Shown: piece after piece, positions 41,176-54,213 of the stretch
Numbering within the stretch: the first letter of the stretch is position 1
Layout: the number at the start of each line of letters is the position of its first letter
From: Sphingorhabdus wooponensis
Lineage (GTDB): Bacteria > Pseudomonadota > Alphaproteobacteria > Sphingomonadales > Sphingomonadaceae
Length of the DNA stretch: 64,000 nt
Reading direction: 5' to 3'
NCBI RefSeq assembly: GCF_003933235.1
Contig: NZ_RWJI01000001.1
Location: 440,001 to 504,000 of the forward strand
Notes under the pieces: generated by a model
The model's database searches: none
The model's input: the letters and a program-made list of their open reading frames with translations, nothing else
Told to the model about the DNA's origin: nothing
Program-made: the position numbers and the translations under genes

Positions 41176-42324
41176 ATGGCGGCGGTTCGCATCCTACATT
41201 TGCATAGCAGCTTTGATTTAGGTGACGCGCAATTACGCACAGTTCGCTTGATGAATCATTTTGGCAATCAAGCCGAACATACGCTTTTGTCTGCGGTTCA
41301 TGACGCCTTTGGCGCGGCGGACGCCTTAGACCGGCGCGTCAAAATGAGCTTCCCCAAAGACGCAGCGCCCGCGCTCGGCGGCACGCCGAACATGGCCCGC
41401 TATCGCCGTTTGGCCGCATATATGAAGAAATTTCACCTCGTGCTGAGTTACAATTTCGGCGCGATGGATGGGGTTATGGCGCATACCTTGTTCACGCGCG
41501 GCATGAAATTGCCGCCATTGATCCATCATGAAGACGGGTTTGAGCAGGATGAAGTGGATAGGCTGAAATGGCACCGCAATTGGTTCCGCACTATTGCGCT
41601 GCAACGGGCTGACGCCCTTGTTGTGCCATCCAAAACGCTTGAGCATATTGCGCGTACTTTCTGGCATCAGCCGCTGGAGAAAATCGCGCGCTTCCCCAAT
41701 GGTATTGATACCGAACATTATAACCGTCGTCCGCAGCGTGGGTCCTTCCCGGGTTTCCAAAAGCGTGACGGCGAAATTATCGTCGGTACGATTGCCGACT
41801 TGCGTAGCGTCAAGAATTTACCCCGTCTGCTGCGTGCGGTCGCAGCGGCGGACGCGAATATCCGGCTTGCCATTGTGGGTGAAGGGCCGGATCGTGATGT
41901 CATCATGGCAGAGGCAACACGGCTCGGTATCGCTGACCGCGTCATGATGCCTGGATATTTGCGTGATCCTGCCCGCTATATTCGGCTTTTCGACATTTTT
42001 GCGCTGTCGTCGGATAGCGAACAATATCCCATTTCACTGGTTGAAGCGATGACTAGCGCGCTGCCAATTGTGGCGACAGATGTGGGCGATGTCCGTAATA
42101 TCGTATCGCGTGAGAACAGGCCATTTATCGTTGCACGTGATGATGAGGACGCGCTGGCGTCGGCTATCAATAGCTTGGCAAAAGATGCGGCGCTTCGTGC
42201 AACATTGGCCACTGCGAACCGTATTTTGGCATGTTCTCAATATGATGAGGATACGATGTTCGCGCGCTATCGGCAGCTTTATGGTTCTGCCATGAAACGT
42301 GCCGATTTTGCGCGACAAAGCTGA
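41176..42324 (+). CDS. Glycosyltransferase family 4-like protein
   Basis: A 382-residue GT-B-fold glycosyltransferase. The N-terminal donor/acceptor domain begins VRILHLHSSFDLGDAQLRTVRLMNHFG. The C-terminal nucleotide-binding domain shows VGTIADLRSVKNLPRLLRA, IVGEGPDRD and the family signature SSDSEQYPISLVEAMTSALPIVATDVGD with the E-x7-E motif. It probably adds a sugar to a surface glycan or glycolipid. ATG 41176 has GGAAAGG six bases upstream; ATG 41155 is in frame but lacks a site. No polysaccharide gene cluster surrounds it. Substrate unknown. Confidence 0.92.
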   Translation: MAAVRILHLHSSFDLGDAQLRTVRLMNHFGNQAEHTLLSAVHDAFGAADALDRRVKMSFPKDAAPALGGTPNMARYRRLAAYMKKFHLVLSYNFGAMDGVMAHTLFTRGMKLPPLIHHEDGFEQDEVDRLKWHRNWFRTIALQRADALVVPSKTLEHIARTFWHQPLEKIARFPNGIDTEHYNRRPQRGSFPGFQKRDGEIIVGTIADLRSVKNLPRLLRAVAAADANIRLAIVGEGPDRDVIMAEATRLGIADRVMMPGYLRDPARYIRLFDIFALSSDSEQYPISLVEAMTSALPIVATDVGDVRNIVSRENRPFIVARDDEDALASAINSLAKDAALRATLATANRILACSQYDEDTMFARYRQLYGSAMKRADFARQS

Positions 42325-42398
42325 CCATTTGCGATAGCGCCGACCGTTAGAAGCGCGTTGCACAGTGCTTTAGACAAGAGTTTTTAGGGGTAATATTT

Positions 42399-43802
42399 GT
42401 GTTCAAGGGTCTGAAACCCATTATCTATGGTGGCCGCGAAGTATGGCCATTGGTCGAAGGCGGCAAGGGTGTTGCGGCAACCAATCATGCAAGTTCTGGC
42501 GCATGGGCTGCGGCCGGCGGCATCGGCACAGTCTCTGCCGTAAATGCCGACAGCTATGATGAAAATGGCGAGATGATTCCGCAAGTCTTCCTTGGTAAAA
42601 CGCGTGCCGAACGGCATGAGGAACTTGTCGAATATGGCATTCGCGGCGGCATCGCGCAGGTGAAGCTTGCGCATGAAATGTCCAATGGACGTGGCGCTAT
42701 TAACATCAACGTGTTGTGGGAAATGGGCGGTGCACAGCGCATCTTGCACGGCATATTGGAAGCAACCAAGGGCATGGTGACAGGCGTTACCTGCGGCGCG
42801 GGTATGCCATACAAGCTATCCGAAATCGCGGCGCAATATGGCGTCTATTATCTACCGATTGTAAGCTCCGCCCGTGCCTTCCGCGCGTTGTGGAAGCGTG
42901 CCTATCACAAGGTGCCGGAATGGTTGGGTGCGGTTGTCTATGAAGACCCGTGGTTGGCCGGCGGTCACAATGGCCTGTCCAATGCCGAAGACCCGCGCAG
43001 CCCCGAAGATCCCTATCCGCGCGTGAAGGCCCTGCGCGATGTCATGCGCGTTGAAGGTATTTCGGATGATGTGCCGATTGTCATGGCCGGCGGTGTTTGG
43101 TTCTTGCGCGACTGGAACGACTGGATTGATAACCCCGAACTGGGGCAGATTGCATTTCAATTGGGCACACGCCCATTGTTGACGCAGGAAAGCCCCATTC
43201 CAGCGGGCTGGAAAGACGCGCTTACGAAAATTCCAGAAGACGGCGTATTATTGCATCAATTTTCGCCCACGGGTTTTTACTCCAGCGCGGTCATCAATCC
43301 GTTCCTGTTGGAGCTTCAGTCGCGTTCGGAACGTCAAATTCCTTATGTGCAGGCCGCCGACGCGGAACACACAGCGCAACTGGATGTAGGCGTGAAGGGT
43401 AAGAATTTCTGGGTTACCCAAGCTGACCTGATGAAGGCACGCGAATGGGATGCGCGCGGATTTACCGTTGCGCTAAAAACGCCTGACAACACGCTTGTGT
43501 TCGTGACGCCATCCTCCGGCGAAGTTATCCGGAAGGATCAAAAGGACTGCATGGGCTGCTTATCGCATTGCGGTTTTTCGTCGTGGAAGGACCATGACAA
43601 TAACTCCACTGGCCGTCTTGCCGACCCGCGCAGCTTTTGCATTCAAAAGGCGCTGCAGAACATCGCACATGGCGCGCCGATTGATGAAAATCTGATGTTT
43701 GCCGGACACAGCGCCTATCTGTTCGGAAAAGATCCGTTTTATTCTAACGGCTTTGTCCCGACGGTGCAGCAATTGATGGATCGTCTGCTGACGGGCGATT
43801 GA
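42399..43802 (+). CDS. Nitronate-monooxygenase-like flavin oxidoreductase with Cys-rich C-terminus
   Basis: A 467-residue TIM-barrel FMN enzyme of the 2-nitropropane dioxygenase family. KPIIYGGREVWPLVEGGKGVAATNHASSG opens the barrel, GGIAQVKLAHEMSNGRGAININVLWEMGG is the second strand region, and VPIVMAGGVWFLRDW contains the FMN phosphate loop. The C-terminal 100 residues have DCMGCLSHCGFSSW and SFCIQK, a Cys-rich addition not needed by the basic enzyme. GTG 42399 with AGGGG eight bases upstream is the start. Unidentified substrate; the paralogue type is longer than standard nitronate monooxygenase. Confidence 0.88.
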   Translation: MFKGLKPIIYGGREVWPLVEGGKGVAATNHASSGAWAAAGGIGTVSAVNADSYDENGEMIPQVFLGKTRAERHEELVEYGIRGGIAQVKLAHEMSNGRGAININVLWEMGGAQRILHGILEATKGMVTGVTCGAGMPYKLSEIAAQYGVYYLPIVSSARAFRALWKRAYHKVPEWLGAVVYEDPWLAGGHNGLSNAEDPRSPEDPYPRVKALRDVMRVEGISDDVPIVMAGGVWFLRDWNDWIDNPELGQIAFQLGTRPLLTQESPIPAGWKDALTKIPEDGVLLHQFSPTGFYSSAVINPFLLELQSRSERQIPYVQAADAEHTAQLDVGVKGKNFWVTQADLMKAREWDARGFTVALKTPDNTLVFVTPSSGEVIRKDQKDCMGCLSHCGFSSWKDHDNNSTGRLADPRSFCIQKALQNIAHGAPIDENLMFAGHSAYLFGKDPFYSNGFVPTVQQLMDRLLTGD

Positions 43803-43831
43803 CGCCATTTCGCATGTGCCGGATATTGACT

Positions 43832-43863
43832 CTCGAGCCGTAATTTCTGCGGCCGAGGTTTTT
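43832..43863 (+). terminator. Terminator of the nitronate-monooxygenase-like gene
   Basis: CTCGAGCCG (43832-43840) pairs with CGGCCGAG (43850-43857) with one bulged A, followed by GTTTTT. It lies 30 bases past the stop codon and before the convergent dehydrogenase gene. Confidence 0.5.
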
Positions 43864-43914
43864 ATTCTGTTTGATTATGCCTCAGTTATCGAAGGTTGTG
43901 CAACACAGGCCGCA

Positions 43915-44913
43915 TTATTGCCAACCTTCCAAAACTTGATCTGGCGGTCTGTGGCCGTCTGCCCACATACGGATGTTGGTAATCACGCGCGCGCCTGATG
44001 CTTCTCGCCCTTCAAAGGTCGCGCTACCCAAATGGGGCAGCAACACGACATTGGGGATGTTGAATAGCCGTGAGTCCACCGCAGGCTCATGCGTATATAC
44101 GTCGAGCCCAGCGCCGGCGATGCGACCGTTTTCCAAGGCGTCAATTAACGCGTCCTCGTCAATCAACTCTCCGCGCGAACTGTTGATGATATAGGCATCC
44201 GCTTTCATCTGCGCGATGCGGTTGGCGTTGATGATTTTATCGGTTTCTGCCGTTAACGGGCAATGCAGGCTGATAATGTCCGACCGCGCCACGAGCCGAT
44301 CAATGTCTGGTTCAAAGACGATGCCCAATTCATCCTCGACACTTGCGGGCAAGCGGTCGCGCTTGTTGTAAATGATGTTGAGACCAAAGGCTTTGGCACG
44401 CACGGCCACAGCTTCCCCAATCCGGCCAAGGCCGATGATACCCAAAGTCTTCCCACCAATACGGTGACCCAGCATACCCGTCGGGCTCCAGCCGCGCCAT
44501 TCGCCGTTGCGCATGACACGCTGCCCCTCACCCAGACGGCGGGGGACGTTGAGGATAAGCGCCATAGTCAGGTCTGCGGTATCGTCCGTGAAAACCCCTG
44601 GCGTGTTGGTGACCATAATGCCCTTTGCCTTTGCGGCGGCCAGATCGATATGGTTAACCCCTGCGCCATAGCTGGCGATGAGCTTAAGCCGGGGCGGGGC
44701 GGCAGCGATGATATCTGCATCAATGCTGTCTGTGACCGTTGGCACCAGCACGTCGCAATCAGCCATGGCAGCGACCAAGGCGTCACGGCTTAATGGGCTA
44801 TCATCGGTATTGAAGCGGGCGTCGAACAACTCCGCCATGCGTTTTTCAACCGCTGGCAGTAAACTGCGTGTCACGCGGATGGATGGACGTTCGATGCGGC
44901 TAAGTTCTGGCAT
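43915..44913 (-). CDS. D-2-hydroxyacid dehydrogenase
   Basis: A 332-residue NAD(P)-dependent dehydrogenase of the glyoxylate/hydroxypyruvate reductase group. The NAD-binding loop reads LGIIGLGRIGEAVAVRA (about residues 158-174). The catalytic Arg-Glu-His set is visible as NSSRGELIDEDAL (Arg), GLDVYTHEP (Glu) and LLPHLGSAT (His). The N-terminal substrate domain has ASYGAGVNHIDL. It probably reduces glyoxylate or hydroxypyruvate. It stands alone between convergent and divergent neighbours. Confidence 0.94.
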   Translation of the reverse strand: MPELSRIERPSIRVTRSLLPAVEKRMAELFDARFNTDDSPLSRDALVAAMADCDVLVPTVTDSIDADIIAAAPPRLKLIASYGAGVNHIDLAAAKAKGIMVTNTPGVFTDDTADLTMALILNVPRRLGEGQRVMRNGEWRGWSPTGMLGHRIGGKTLGIIGLGRIGEAVAVRAKAFGLNIIYNKRDRLPASVEDELGIVFEPDIDRLVARSDIISLHCPLTAETDKIINANRIAQMKADAYIINSSRGELIDEDALIDALENGRIAGAGLDVYTHEPAVDSRLFNIPNVVLLPHLGSATFEGREASGARVITNIRMWADGHRPPDQVLEGWQ

Positions 44914-44987
44914 AGACTGACTAAAGCGGAATTCGCGATAAGGTCAAGACAGGATGGTTGCGCTCGCCGCAACGCTTGCCGTATAAG

Positions 44988-45494
44988 ATGAAAACGATGG
45001 TAAATAATATGGCTATTCAGAATAAATCGATCGTGCGTTATGGCGCAGTGGCGCTCGCGCTTTTGGGGGCCGCGTCTGCCGTTGGACAAGCGCAGCGCCA
45101 GCCGCCTTATTGGGCATCTATTCAGAAGCCTGAAGCCCGCATGCGCACAGGACCCAGCACAGAATTCCCCGTTACATGGGTTTACAAAAGACAAAATTTG
45201 CCGGTGAAGGTTGTCGCGGTCCACAGCGTCTGGCGTAAGGTTCAAGACCCTGATGGCGACCAAGGCTGGCTGCACGTGCGGTTGCTTAGCCCTAAGCAAA
45301 CCGCAATCGTCATTGGTAAAGACATTGGCGCGTTGCGGGACTCGCCGCAAGCGAACGCGCATATTTCATGGCGCGTTGAACCCGGTGTTGTTGGCGTTAT
45401 CGATGAATGCGAAAAGGGATATTGCCGTTTTGAAACCAATGGGCGGTACGGCTATATCGAAAGGTCCCGTATCTGGGGCGATGAGGCGCTGTAA
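44988..45494 (+). CDS. Exported SH3-domain protein
   Basis: A 168-residue secreted or periplasmic protein. After a short charged N-terminus, a hydrophobic segment (YGAVALALLGAASAVGQAQ) acts as a signal peptide with a likely cleavage after AQA. Two bacterial SH3-like units follow: ARMRTGPSTEFPVTWVYKRQNLPVKVV...GWLHVRLLS and ALRDSPQANAHISWRVEPGVVGVI...GYIERSRIW. Such domains bind cell-wall peptides or proteins. Start is uncertain: ATG 44988 is used, ATG 44997 and 45009 are in frame, and none has a clear Shine-Dalgarno site. It converges on atpC. Confidence 0.8.
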   Translation: MKTMVNNMAIQNKSIVRYGAVALALLGAASAVGQAQRQPPYWASIQKPEARMRTGPSTEFPVTWVYKRQNLPVKVVAVHSVWRKVQDPDGDQGWLHVRLLSPKQTAIVIGKDIGALRDSPQANAHISWRVEPGVVGVIDECEKGYCRFETNGRYGYIERSRIWGDEAL

Positions 45495-45512
45495 ATACGC
45501 GCCACAAACGCG

Positions 45513-45528
45513 CGAAGCTTAAGCTTCG
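45513..45528. repeat. 16-bp perfect palindrome overlapping the atpC stop codon
   Basis: CGAAGCTTAAGCTTCG spans the TAA of atpC and the gap to the convergent SH3 gene. It could slow or end transcription of the atp operon, but has no T tract. Confidence 0.4.
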
Positions 45529-45779
45529 ACGCGTTCTGCCAGCACCGTTAGGCCGCTTGCGTTCACTTCAGCAAAACCACCTGCGATCATCAGGCGCTCC
45601 GGCGTTGCGCCTTGCGTTTTGTAAATCTCCAGCGCCGCATCGTTGCGTAGCGTGCTCATCATTGGGCTGTGGCCCTCTAACACGCCGAAATCGCCCTCAG
45701 TGCCCGGAACGACGACCATATAGACGTCGTCCGAGCGATAGAGCTTCTCAGGTGTTACCAGTTCGAAGTGGAGCGCCAT
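45519..45779 (-). CDS. atpC: ATP synthase F1 epsilon subunit, short form
   Basis: An 86-residue epsilon subunit consisting of the N-terminal beta-sandwich only: [44 protein letters not shown]. The usual C-terminal helical hairpin of about 50 residues, which inhibits ATP hydrolysis in E. coli, is absent. This length is common in alphaproteobacteria, where a separate zeta protein may supply inhibition. Starts six bases after atpD. Confidence 0.95.
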   Translation of the reverse strand: MALHFELVTPEKLYRSDDVYMVVVPGTEGDFGVLEGHSPMMSTLRNDAALEIYKTQGATPERLMIAGGFAEVNASGLTVLAERVEA

Positions 45780-45785
45780 AATGGC

Positions 45786-47366
<1,581 letters not shown>

Positions 47367-48248
47367 TTAGAGCGCTTCGGCGCCCGCAATAATTTCGATA
47401 AGTTCAGTGGTAATCGCCGCTTGGCGCGTGCGGTTATATTGAATGGTCAGCTTGTTGATCATGTCACCCGCGTTGCGCGTTGCATTGTCCATAGCTGTCA
47501 TTTTTGAACCTTGCTCCGATGCCGCATTTTCACGGTTCGCGCGCAGCAACTGAACAGCTACATTGCGTGGCAGTAATTCAGCGAGAATTTCTTCCTCGTC
47601 GGGTTCATATTCCACCGTGGCGGACAGGCCAGCCGCGTCGCCTTCACCAGCGGTTACCGCGACGGGCATCAATTGAATCTGCGTTGGTTCTTGCGTTAGC
47701 ACGGTCACAAATTTGCTGAAGAACAGATGTGCGACGTCAAATTCGCCAGCTTCAAAACGCGCAGTCAGATCTTCGCCCCATGCTTGCACATCGGCAAAGC
47801 TGAGCTTGCCCAGATCGCCGGGTTCAATGCTGTGGATGATATCGCCACGGAAAGTCCGGCTGAGCTGATCGCGGCCTTTTTTCCCGATGGTGTAAAATTT
47901 GACGGTCTTGCCTTCGGCCTTCAACGCCTCTGCCTGACGGCGGGCGAGACGGACGATGTTGGTGTTGAATGCGCCGGCAAGGCCCTTGTCGCTGGTAGCG
48001 ACAACGAACAAATGCACGTCATTCTTGCCTGAGCCTGCAAGCAGCTTTGGCGATTGTGGACCAACAGATACCTTCGACGCGATGCTTGACACCACTGCCT
48101 CAAGCCGTTCGGCATAAGGACGCGATGCTTCGGCCGCTTCGGTTGCCCGACGCAGCTTCGCAGCGGCGACCATTTTCATCGCCTTGGTGATCTTCTGGGT
48201 CGATTTGACCGAGTTGATCCGTATTTTGAGGGCCTTAAGAGACGCCAT
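47367..48248 (-). CDS. atpG: ATP synthase F1 gamma subunit
   Basis: A 293-residue rotor shaft. The conserved N-terminal helix MASLKALKIRINSVKSTQKITKAMKMVAAAKLRRA and the C-terminal helix MTAMDNATRNAGDMINKLTIQYNRTRQAAITTELIEIIAGAEAL form the coiled-coil that turns in the alpha3beta3 ring. The central domain shows VATSDKGLAGAFNTNI. It follows atpA after an 84-base gap that contains a large hairpin repeat. Confidence 0.97.
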   Translation of the reverse strand: MASLKALKIRINSVKSTQKITKAMKMVAAAKLRRATEAAEASRPYAERLEAVVSSIASKVSVGPQSPKLLAGSGKNDVHLFVVATSDKGLAGAFNTNIVRLARRQAEALKAEGKTVKFYTIGKKGRDQLSRTFRGDIIHSIEPGDLGKLSFADVQAWGEDLTARFEAGEFDVAHLFFSKFVTVLTQEPTQIQLMPVAVTAGEGDAAGLSATVEYEPDEEEILAELLPRNVAVQLLRANRENAASEQGSKMTAMDNATRNAGDMINKLTIQYNRTRQAAITTELIEIIAGAEAL

Positions 48249-48271
48249 CTATTCTTCCCTTTGCCGTCACT

Positions 48272-48317
48272 CTGAACGTGTTTCAGAGACTTTATTAAGA
48301 TGCTGAAACACGTTCAG
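48272..48317. repeat. Hairpin repeat inside the atp operon (atpA-atpG gap)
   Basis: CTGAACGTGTTTCAG (48272-48286) and CTGAAACACGTTCAG (48303-48317) are a perfect 15-bp inverted repeat with a 16-base loop. It lies in the atpA-atpG gap on the operon transcript and belongs to the same family as the repeat at 50580-50640. Confidence 0.75.
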
Positions 48318-48332
48318 CATGACGGGTGATTG

Positions 48333-50437
<2,105 letters not shown>

Positions 50438-50515
50438 GCGTCGAATTCCTAAAATGTGAGACTGAAAAAACTTGCCGAGCGCACTGAAGGGTTACCCCTT
50501 GCTGGCGTCGCGCCG

Positions 50516-50544
50516 CGCCTAGCAGGGGTTTTGTTGCGATGCAA
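50516..50544 (-). promoter_or_regulatory. Probable atpHAGDC promoter
   Basis: Minus-strand -35 TTGCAT (50544-50539), 17-bp spacer, -10 TAGGCG (50521-50516), about 80 bases before atpH. The stretch AACCCCTGCTAG resembles the putative rplJ promoter at 12048-12075. Confidence 0.4.
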
Positions 50545-50579
50545 GATGGCGATTGTTGCTTGTTTCAACCCAATCGTTA

Positions 50580-50640
50580 TCCTGAACTTGTTTCGAGAGA
50601 ACAAACCGCGTTAGGGCGTTTTCCTGAAACAAGTTCAGGA
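50580..50640. repeat. Hairpin repeat upstream of atpH
   Basis: TCCTGAACTTGTTTC (50580-50594) and GAAACAAGTTCAGGA (50626-50640) form a perfect 15-bp inverted repeat with a 31-base loop. The core TGAAC-TGTTTC is shared with the repeat at 48272-48317. It lies between the divergent atpH and dienelactone hydrolase genes. Confidence 0.7.
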
Positions 50641-50659
50641 TGGCAATGGAGAGCGCGCA

Positions 50660-51337
50660 ATGGGCAAAATGATTCGCATGACAATGTCGGATGGCGCAGA
50701 AATCGCCGTCTATCATGCCGAAGCCGAGGGGGCACGGCGCGGCGGCCTCGTTTTGGTACAGGAAATATTTGGCGTGACCGACCATATCCGCGAATTGTGC
50801 GACGAATATGCTGCCGATGGTTATGAAGTATTGTCACCCGCCATTTTTGACCGTGAGCATCCGGGATTTGAGGCGGATTATACGGGTCCCGACTATAATC
50901 GTGCCGTGGAGCTGGCGCGCGAACTGCACCCGTTTGTACAGTCGCTCGATGATGCAATGGTCTGCATCAATGCGCTGAAGGATAAGGGGAAGGTGTTTAT
51001 CACAGGCTATTGCTATGGCGGCTCTGTCGCTTGGGCCGCTGCGGGGATTAGCGATGATCTCGCCGCCGCCAGTTGTTATTATGGTAGTCTCGTTCCGACA
51101 GTCTATGCTGACAACCCCCCCAAATGCGCGACGATTGCCCATTTCGGACGCTATGACGCGGGCATACCGATGGAGGGCGTTGAAGCCCTCATTGAAAAAG
51201 CCCATCCGACCGCGCAGATATTCGTTTATGATGCCAATCACGGGTTCAATTCCGACCGGCGCAAGGATTATCATGAAGCCAGCGCCGATTTGGCGCGGGA
51301 ACGGACACTTGCCCTGTTTCAAGCCTGCGGTGGATGA
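50660..51337 (+). CDS. Dienelactone hydrolase family protein
   Basis: A 225-residue alpha/beta-hydrolase. The Cys nucleophile (Cys118 in GYCYGGSV) replaces the usual Ser, the hallmark of dienelactone hydrolases. Asp in GRYDAGIP and His in YDANHGFN complete the triad. The N-terminal IEAYHAEAEG-type strand and EIFGVTDHIRELCDEYAADGY are family-typical. Characterised members open the lactone ring of dienelactone in chloroaromatic degradation, but many homologues act on other esters. ATGA overlap with the following ogt gene. Confidence 0.92.
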   Translation: MGKMIRMTMSDGAEIAVYHAEAEGARRGGLVLVQEIFGVTDHIRELCDEYAADGYEVLSPAIFDREHPGFEADYTGPDYNRAVELARELHPFVQSLDDAMVCINALKDKGKVFITGYCYGGSVAWAAAGISDDLAAASCYYGSLVPTVYADNPPKCATIAHFGRYDAGIPMEGVEALIEKAHPTAQIFVYDANHGFNSDRRKDYHEASADLARERTLALFQACGG

Positions 51338-51885
51338 ATGCGGCTATGACACCAAGCGCTTGGATTAACGGTGGCGCAGGCGTGTCCATATATTGGGCAG
51401 TGGCTGAAACTGTGCTTGGCGCGATGTTGCTGGCCGCGACCGATAAGGGAATTTGCCGCCTGTCGTTTGACGAAAATGAAAGCGTCCTAACGCGCCGCTT
51501 TCCGAATGCGACCCTGCTGAGTAAGGGCGGTTCGCTCTCGGCGCTCATCGACGGTGCGGTCTTCGCCATTCAAAACCCAAAGCAGATGCCCCAATTGCCC
51601 TTGGATGTCGGCGGCACTGATTTCCAAATGGCCGTGTGGCAAGCGTTGCAGCAAATACCGGCGGGCGAAACGCGCAATTATGCCGAAATCGCCGTGGCGG
51701 TTGGAAAGCCTGATGCAGTGCGCGCGGCGGGCACGGCCAATGGTGCAAACCCTGTCTCGGTGCTTATTCCCTGCCACCGTGTTATCCGGTCCGATGGCGG
51801 CCTTGGCGGCTATGCTTATGGGTTGGATCGCAAGCGCCGTCTGTTGGCGTGGGAAAGCGGGCAGGGCGGTTTGTTTTCAGCTTAG
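51334..51885 (+). CDS. ogt: Methylated-DNA--protein-cysteine methyltransferase
   Basis: A 183-residue DNA repair protein that removes the methyl group from O6-methylguanine by transfer to its own Cys. The active-site motif [18 protein letters not shown] has the acceptor Cys, and the helix-turn-helix arginine-finger region [28 protein letters not shown] precedes it. Single-domain Ogt type without the Ada N-terminal regulator. Coupled to the preceding hydrolase gene by ATGA. Its 3' end overlaps convergent truA by nine bases. Confidence 0.95.
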   Translation: MNAAMTPSAWINGGAGVSIYWAVAETVLGAMLLAATDKGICRLSFDENESVLTRRFPNATLLSKGGSLSALIDGAVFAIQNPKQMPQLPLDVGGTDFQMAVWQALQQIPAGETRNYAEIAVAVGKPDAVRAAGTANGANPVSVLIPCHRVIRSDGGLGGYAYGLDRKRRLLAWESGQGGLFSA

Positions 51886-52641
51886 GCCAGCGAGCGTTTC
51901 TTCAGGATATAACGCCCGTACGAAATAGAGTCCTTCGGGTGGCGCATTTTCCGCCAGAGCCGAGCGGTCGGCGGCATCTAGCGCCGCCTTTAGATCTGCG
52001 GCTGTCCAGCGTCCAAGCCCGACAGCGACAAGGCATCCGACCATAGACCGCACTTGATGGTGCAGGAAGGACAAGGCCGCTGCCTCGATAATGACATGCT
52101 GCCCCTCTCTCCGCACATTCAGGCGGTCGAGCGTCTTGACGGGGCTGGCGGATTGGCACGCGGTGGAACGGAAGGTCGTAAAATCGTGCAGGCCGACAAG
52201 TATCTGCGCGGCGTCATGCATCGCATCGGCATCCAGCTCCGGTCCGACGCGCCAGACGCGACCTTTTTCCAAAGTTAGGGAGGCGCGGCGGTTGAGGATG
52301 CGATATTCATAAGACCGGCCAATGCAGCTATAACGCGCATGCCAGTCATCGGCGACCGCTTCGCACGCCAATATCGCGATGGGGTGCGGACGCAAATGGG
52401 CATTCATGGCCTCCATCAAACGGAAGGCGGATAGGCCTTTTTCGATATCGACATGCGCGCGCATGCCTAACGCATGGACCCCTGCATCGGTGCGACCAGC
52501 GCTGTAGACCAAAGTTTTTTCGCCGGTGGTTTTGAATATCGCTTCTTCGATTGCCCCTTGCACCGAGGGGCCATGGTCCTGCCATTGCCAGCCCATATAC
52601 GGGCCGCCGTCAAATTCGATGGTCAGCGCAAAGCGTGTCAT
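51877..52641 (-). CDS. truA: tRNA pseudouridine synthase A
   Basis: A 254-residue enzyme that makes pseudouridine at positions 38-40 of tRNA anticodon stems. The catalytic Asp lies in [14 protein letters not shown]. The N-terminal [16 protein letters not shown] and later [11 protein letters not shown] and [17 protein letters not shown] are signature segments. Its start overlaps the fmt stop (ATGA), so the two form an operon. Confidence 0.96.
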   Translation of the reverse strand: MTRFALTIEFDGGPYMGWQWQDHGPSVQGAIEEAIFKTTGEKTLVYSAGRTDAGVHALGMRAHVDIEKGLSAFRLMEAMNAHLRPHPIAILACEAVADDWHARYSCIGRSYEYRILNRRASLTLEKGRVWRVGPELDADAMHDAAQILVGLHDFTTFRSTACQSASPVKTLDRLNVRREGQHVIIEAAALSFLHHQVRSMVGCLVAVGLGRWTAADLKAALDAADRSALAENAPPEGLYFVRALYPEETLAGLS

Positions 52642-53543
52642 GACAATATTGTCCCAGCGGGAATGGCCTTGCCGCGCAACAGGTCTGCGGTGGGCATCGC
52701 CGGTTTGCCGGCACGTTGGATGAGCGTTGGGCGAATGGCATGAACGCCACAGGCGATGGTGAGTTGGTCGTCGATAATCTGGCCTGCCGCGCCGTGGGTT
52801 GCGATGATGTCGGCGGCCAATACCCGATATCTTTCACCTTCAAATGCGAACCATGCGCCGGGTGCGGGGTTGAACGCACGGATTTGGCGTTCGACGGCTT
52901 CGGCGGATTGGGAAAAATCCAGCTTCGTTTCGGCCTTGTCAATCTTGGCAGCATAAGTGACGCCTTCGTCCGGTTGCGCGGCGCAGGGAAAGGCGCCTAA
53001 ATCCGTCAAAACCCGAACCATCAGTTCCGCGCCAAGCTCGGCCAGCTCCATGGTCAGCACGCCCGTTGTCTTGTGACCGATTTCGATTTCCGTGGTTGCG
53101 CGGACAGGGCCTGTATCCAGACCAGCCTCCATCTGCATAACCATGACGCCCGTGGTGGCATCGCCAGCCAAAATTGAGCGTTGCACGGGTGCAGCGCCAC
53201 GCCAACGGGGCAGCAATGAGCCATGGACATTCAGGCAGCCATGCTTAGGCGCCTCCAAGACCGCTGGCGGCAATATGAGGCCATAGGCCGCAACGATAGC
53301 AACATCGACGCTCAGTGCCGCGAAATCAGCCTGTGCCTCTGCCTGACGCAGCGACAAAGGGCATCGCACGCTTAGGCCCAGTTCCTCGGCGCGTTGTTGC
53401 ACGGCGGAGGGGGTCAGTTTTTTGCCGCGATTGGCAGGGCGGGGTGGCTGCGTATAGACCGCGACCACATCATGCCCAGCCGCCACCAACGCATCGAGCG
53501 TTGGCACGGCAAATTCTGGGGTTCCCATGAAGGCAAGACGCAT
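52638..53543 (-). CDS. fmt: Methionyl-tRNA formyltransferase
   Basis: A 301-residue enzyme that formylates the initiator Met-tRNA from 10-formyl-tetrahydrofolate. Start [19 protein letters not shown] is canonical. [25 protein letters not shown] carries the catalytic Asn-His-Asp region, and the C-terminal OB domain begins near [12 protein letters not shown]. The formyl donor loop [18 protein letters not shown] is visible as [12 protein letters not shown] 53543 was chosen over an ORF extension of 25 residues. It is divergent from recR (42 bp); def, often beside fmt, is on the opposite strand beyond recR. Confidence 0.97.
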   Translation of the reverse strand: MRLAFMGTPEFAVPTLDALVAAGHDVVAVYTQPPRPANRGKKLTPSAVQQRAEELGLSVRCPLSLRQAEAQADFAALSVDVAIVAAYGLILPPAVLEAPKHGCLNVHGSLLPRWRGAAPVQRSILAGDATTGVMVMQMEAGLDTGPVRATTEIEIGHKTTGVLTMELAELGAELMVRVLTDLGAFPCAAQPDEGVTYAAKIDKAETKLDFSQSAEAVERQIRAFNPAPGAWFAFEGERYRVLAADIIATHGAAGQIIDDQLTIACGVHAIRPTLIQRAGKPAMPTADLLRGKAIPAGTILS

Positions 53544-53585
53544 CGTCACTTTTCCTTTGTTCAAAAGCCCCCTAAGACCCAGCGC

Positions 53586-54182
53586 ATGGCATCGCAAGAA
53601 ATAGACGCACTGGCACAAGCATTGTCGAAGCTACCGGGGCTTGGCCCCCGTTCGGCCCGCCGTGTCGTGTTGCACCTGATGAAAAAGCGTGAGAGCGTTT
53701 TGCAGCCGTTATTGCGTGCGCTGCAGAATGTAGAGCAAAGGCTCGTTGTCTGCAGCACCTGTGGCAATATCGACACTGGCAATCCATGCGGCATTTGCGT
53801 CGACCCGCGCCGCGACATCCGATCAATTTGCGTGGTGGAGGATGTATCCGATCTATGGGCGCTGGACCGCTCGCGGCTTTTCCCCGGAAAATATCATGTT
53901 CTGGGCGGCCGCTTGTCGGCGCTCGATGGTGTCCGGCCAGAGGATTTGAATATTGACGGATTGGTCAACCGCATTGCCCATGGCGGCATTGATGAGGTGG
54001 TGTTGGCGATGAACGCCACGCTTGAGGGGCAGACAACGGCGCATTATCTGGCCGAGCGGCTGGAGCAGTTCCCTATCCGCTTGACCCAATTGGCGCATGG
54101 CGTGCCAGTGGGCGGGGAGCTTGATTATCTTGACGACGGCACTTTGGCGCAAGCATTGCGCGCACGACGACCCGTCGGTTGA
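53586..54182 (+). CDS. recR: Recombination mediator protein RecR
   Basis: A 198-residue RecFOR component that loads RecA on gapped DNA. The N-terminal helix-hairpin-helix [18 protein letters not shown], a Cys4 zinc finger [16 protein letters not shown], and the Toprim domain with [13 protein letters not shown] and [22 protein letters not shown] are complete. It starts at ATG 53586; the open frame further upstream lies opposite fmt and is not real. The def gene follows 31 bases downstream. Confidence 0.96.
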   Translation: MASQEIDALAQALSKLPGLGPRSARRVVLHLMKKRESVLQPLLRALQNVEQRLVVCSTCGNIDTGNPCGICVDPRRDIRSICVVEDVSDLWALDRSRLFPGKYHVLGGRLSALDGVRPEDLNIDGLVNRIAHGGIDEVVLAMNATLEGQTTAHYLAERLEQFPIRLTQLAHGVPVGGELDYLDDGTLAQALRARRPVG

Positions 54183-54213
54183 TTTATCCAAAAACCGTCC
54201 CTATCTGCGACCC

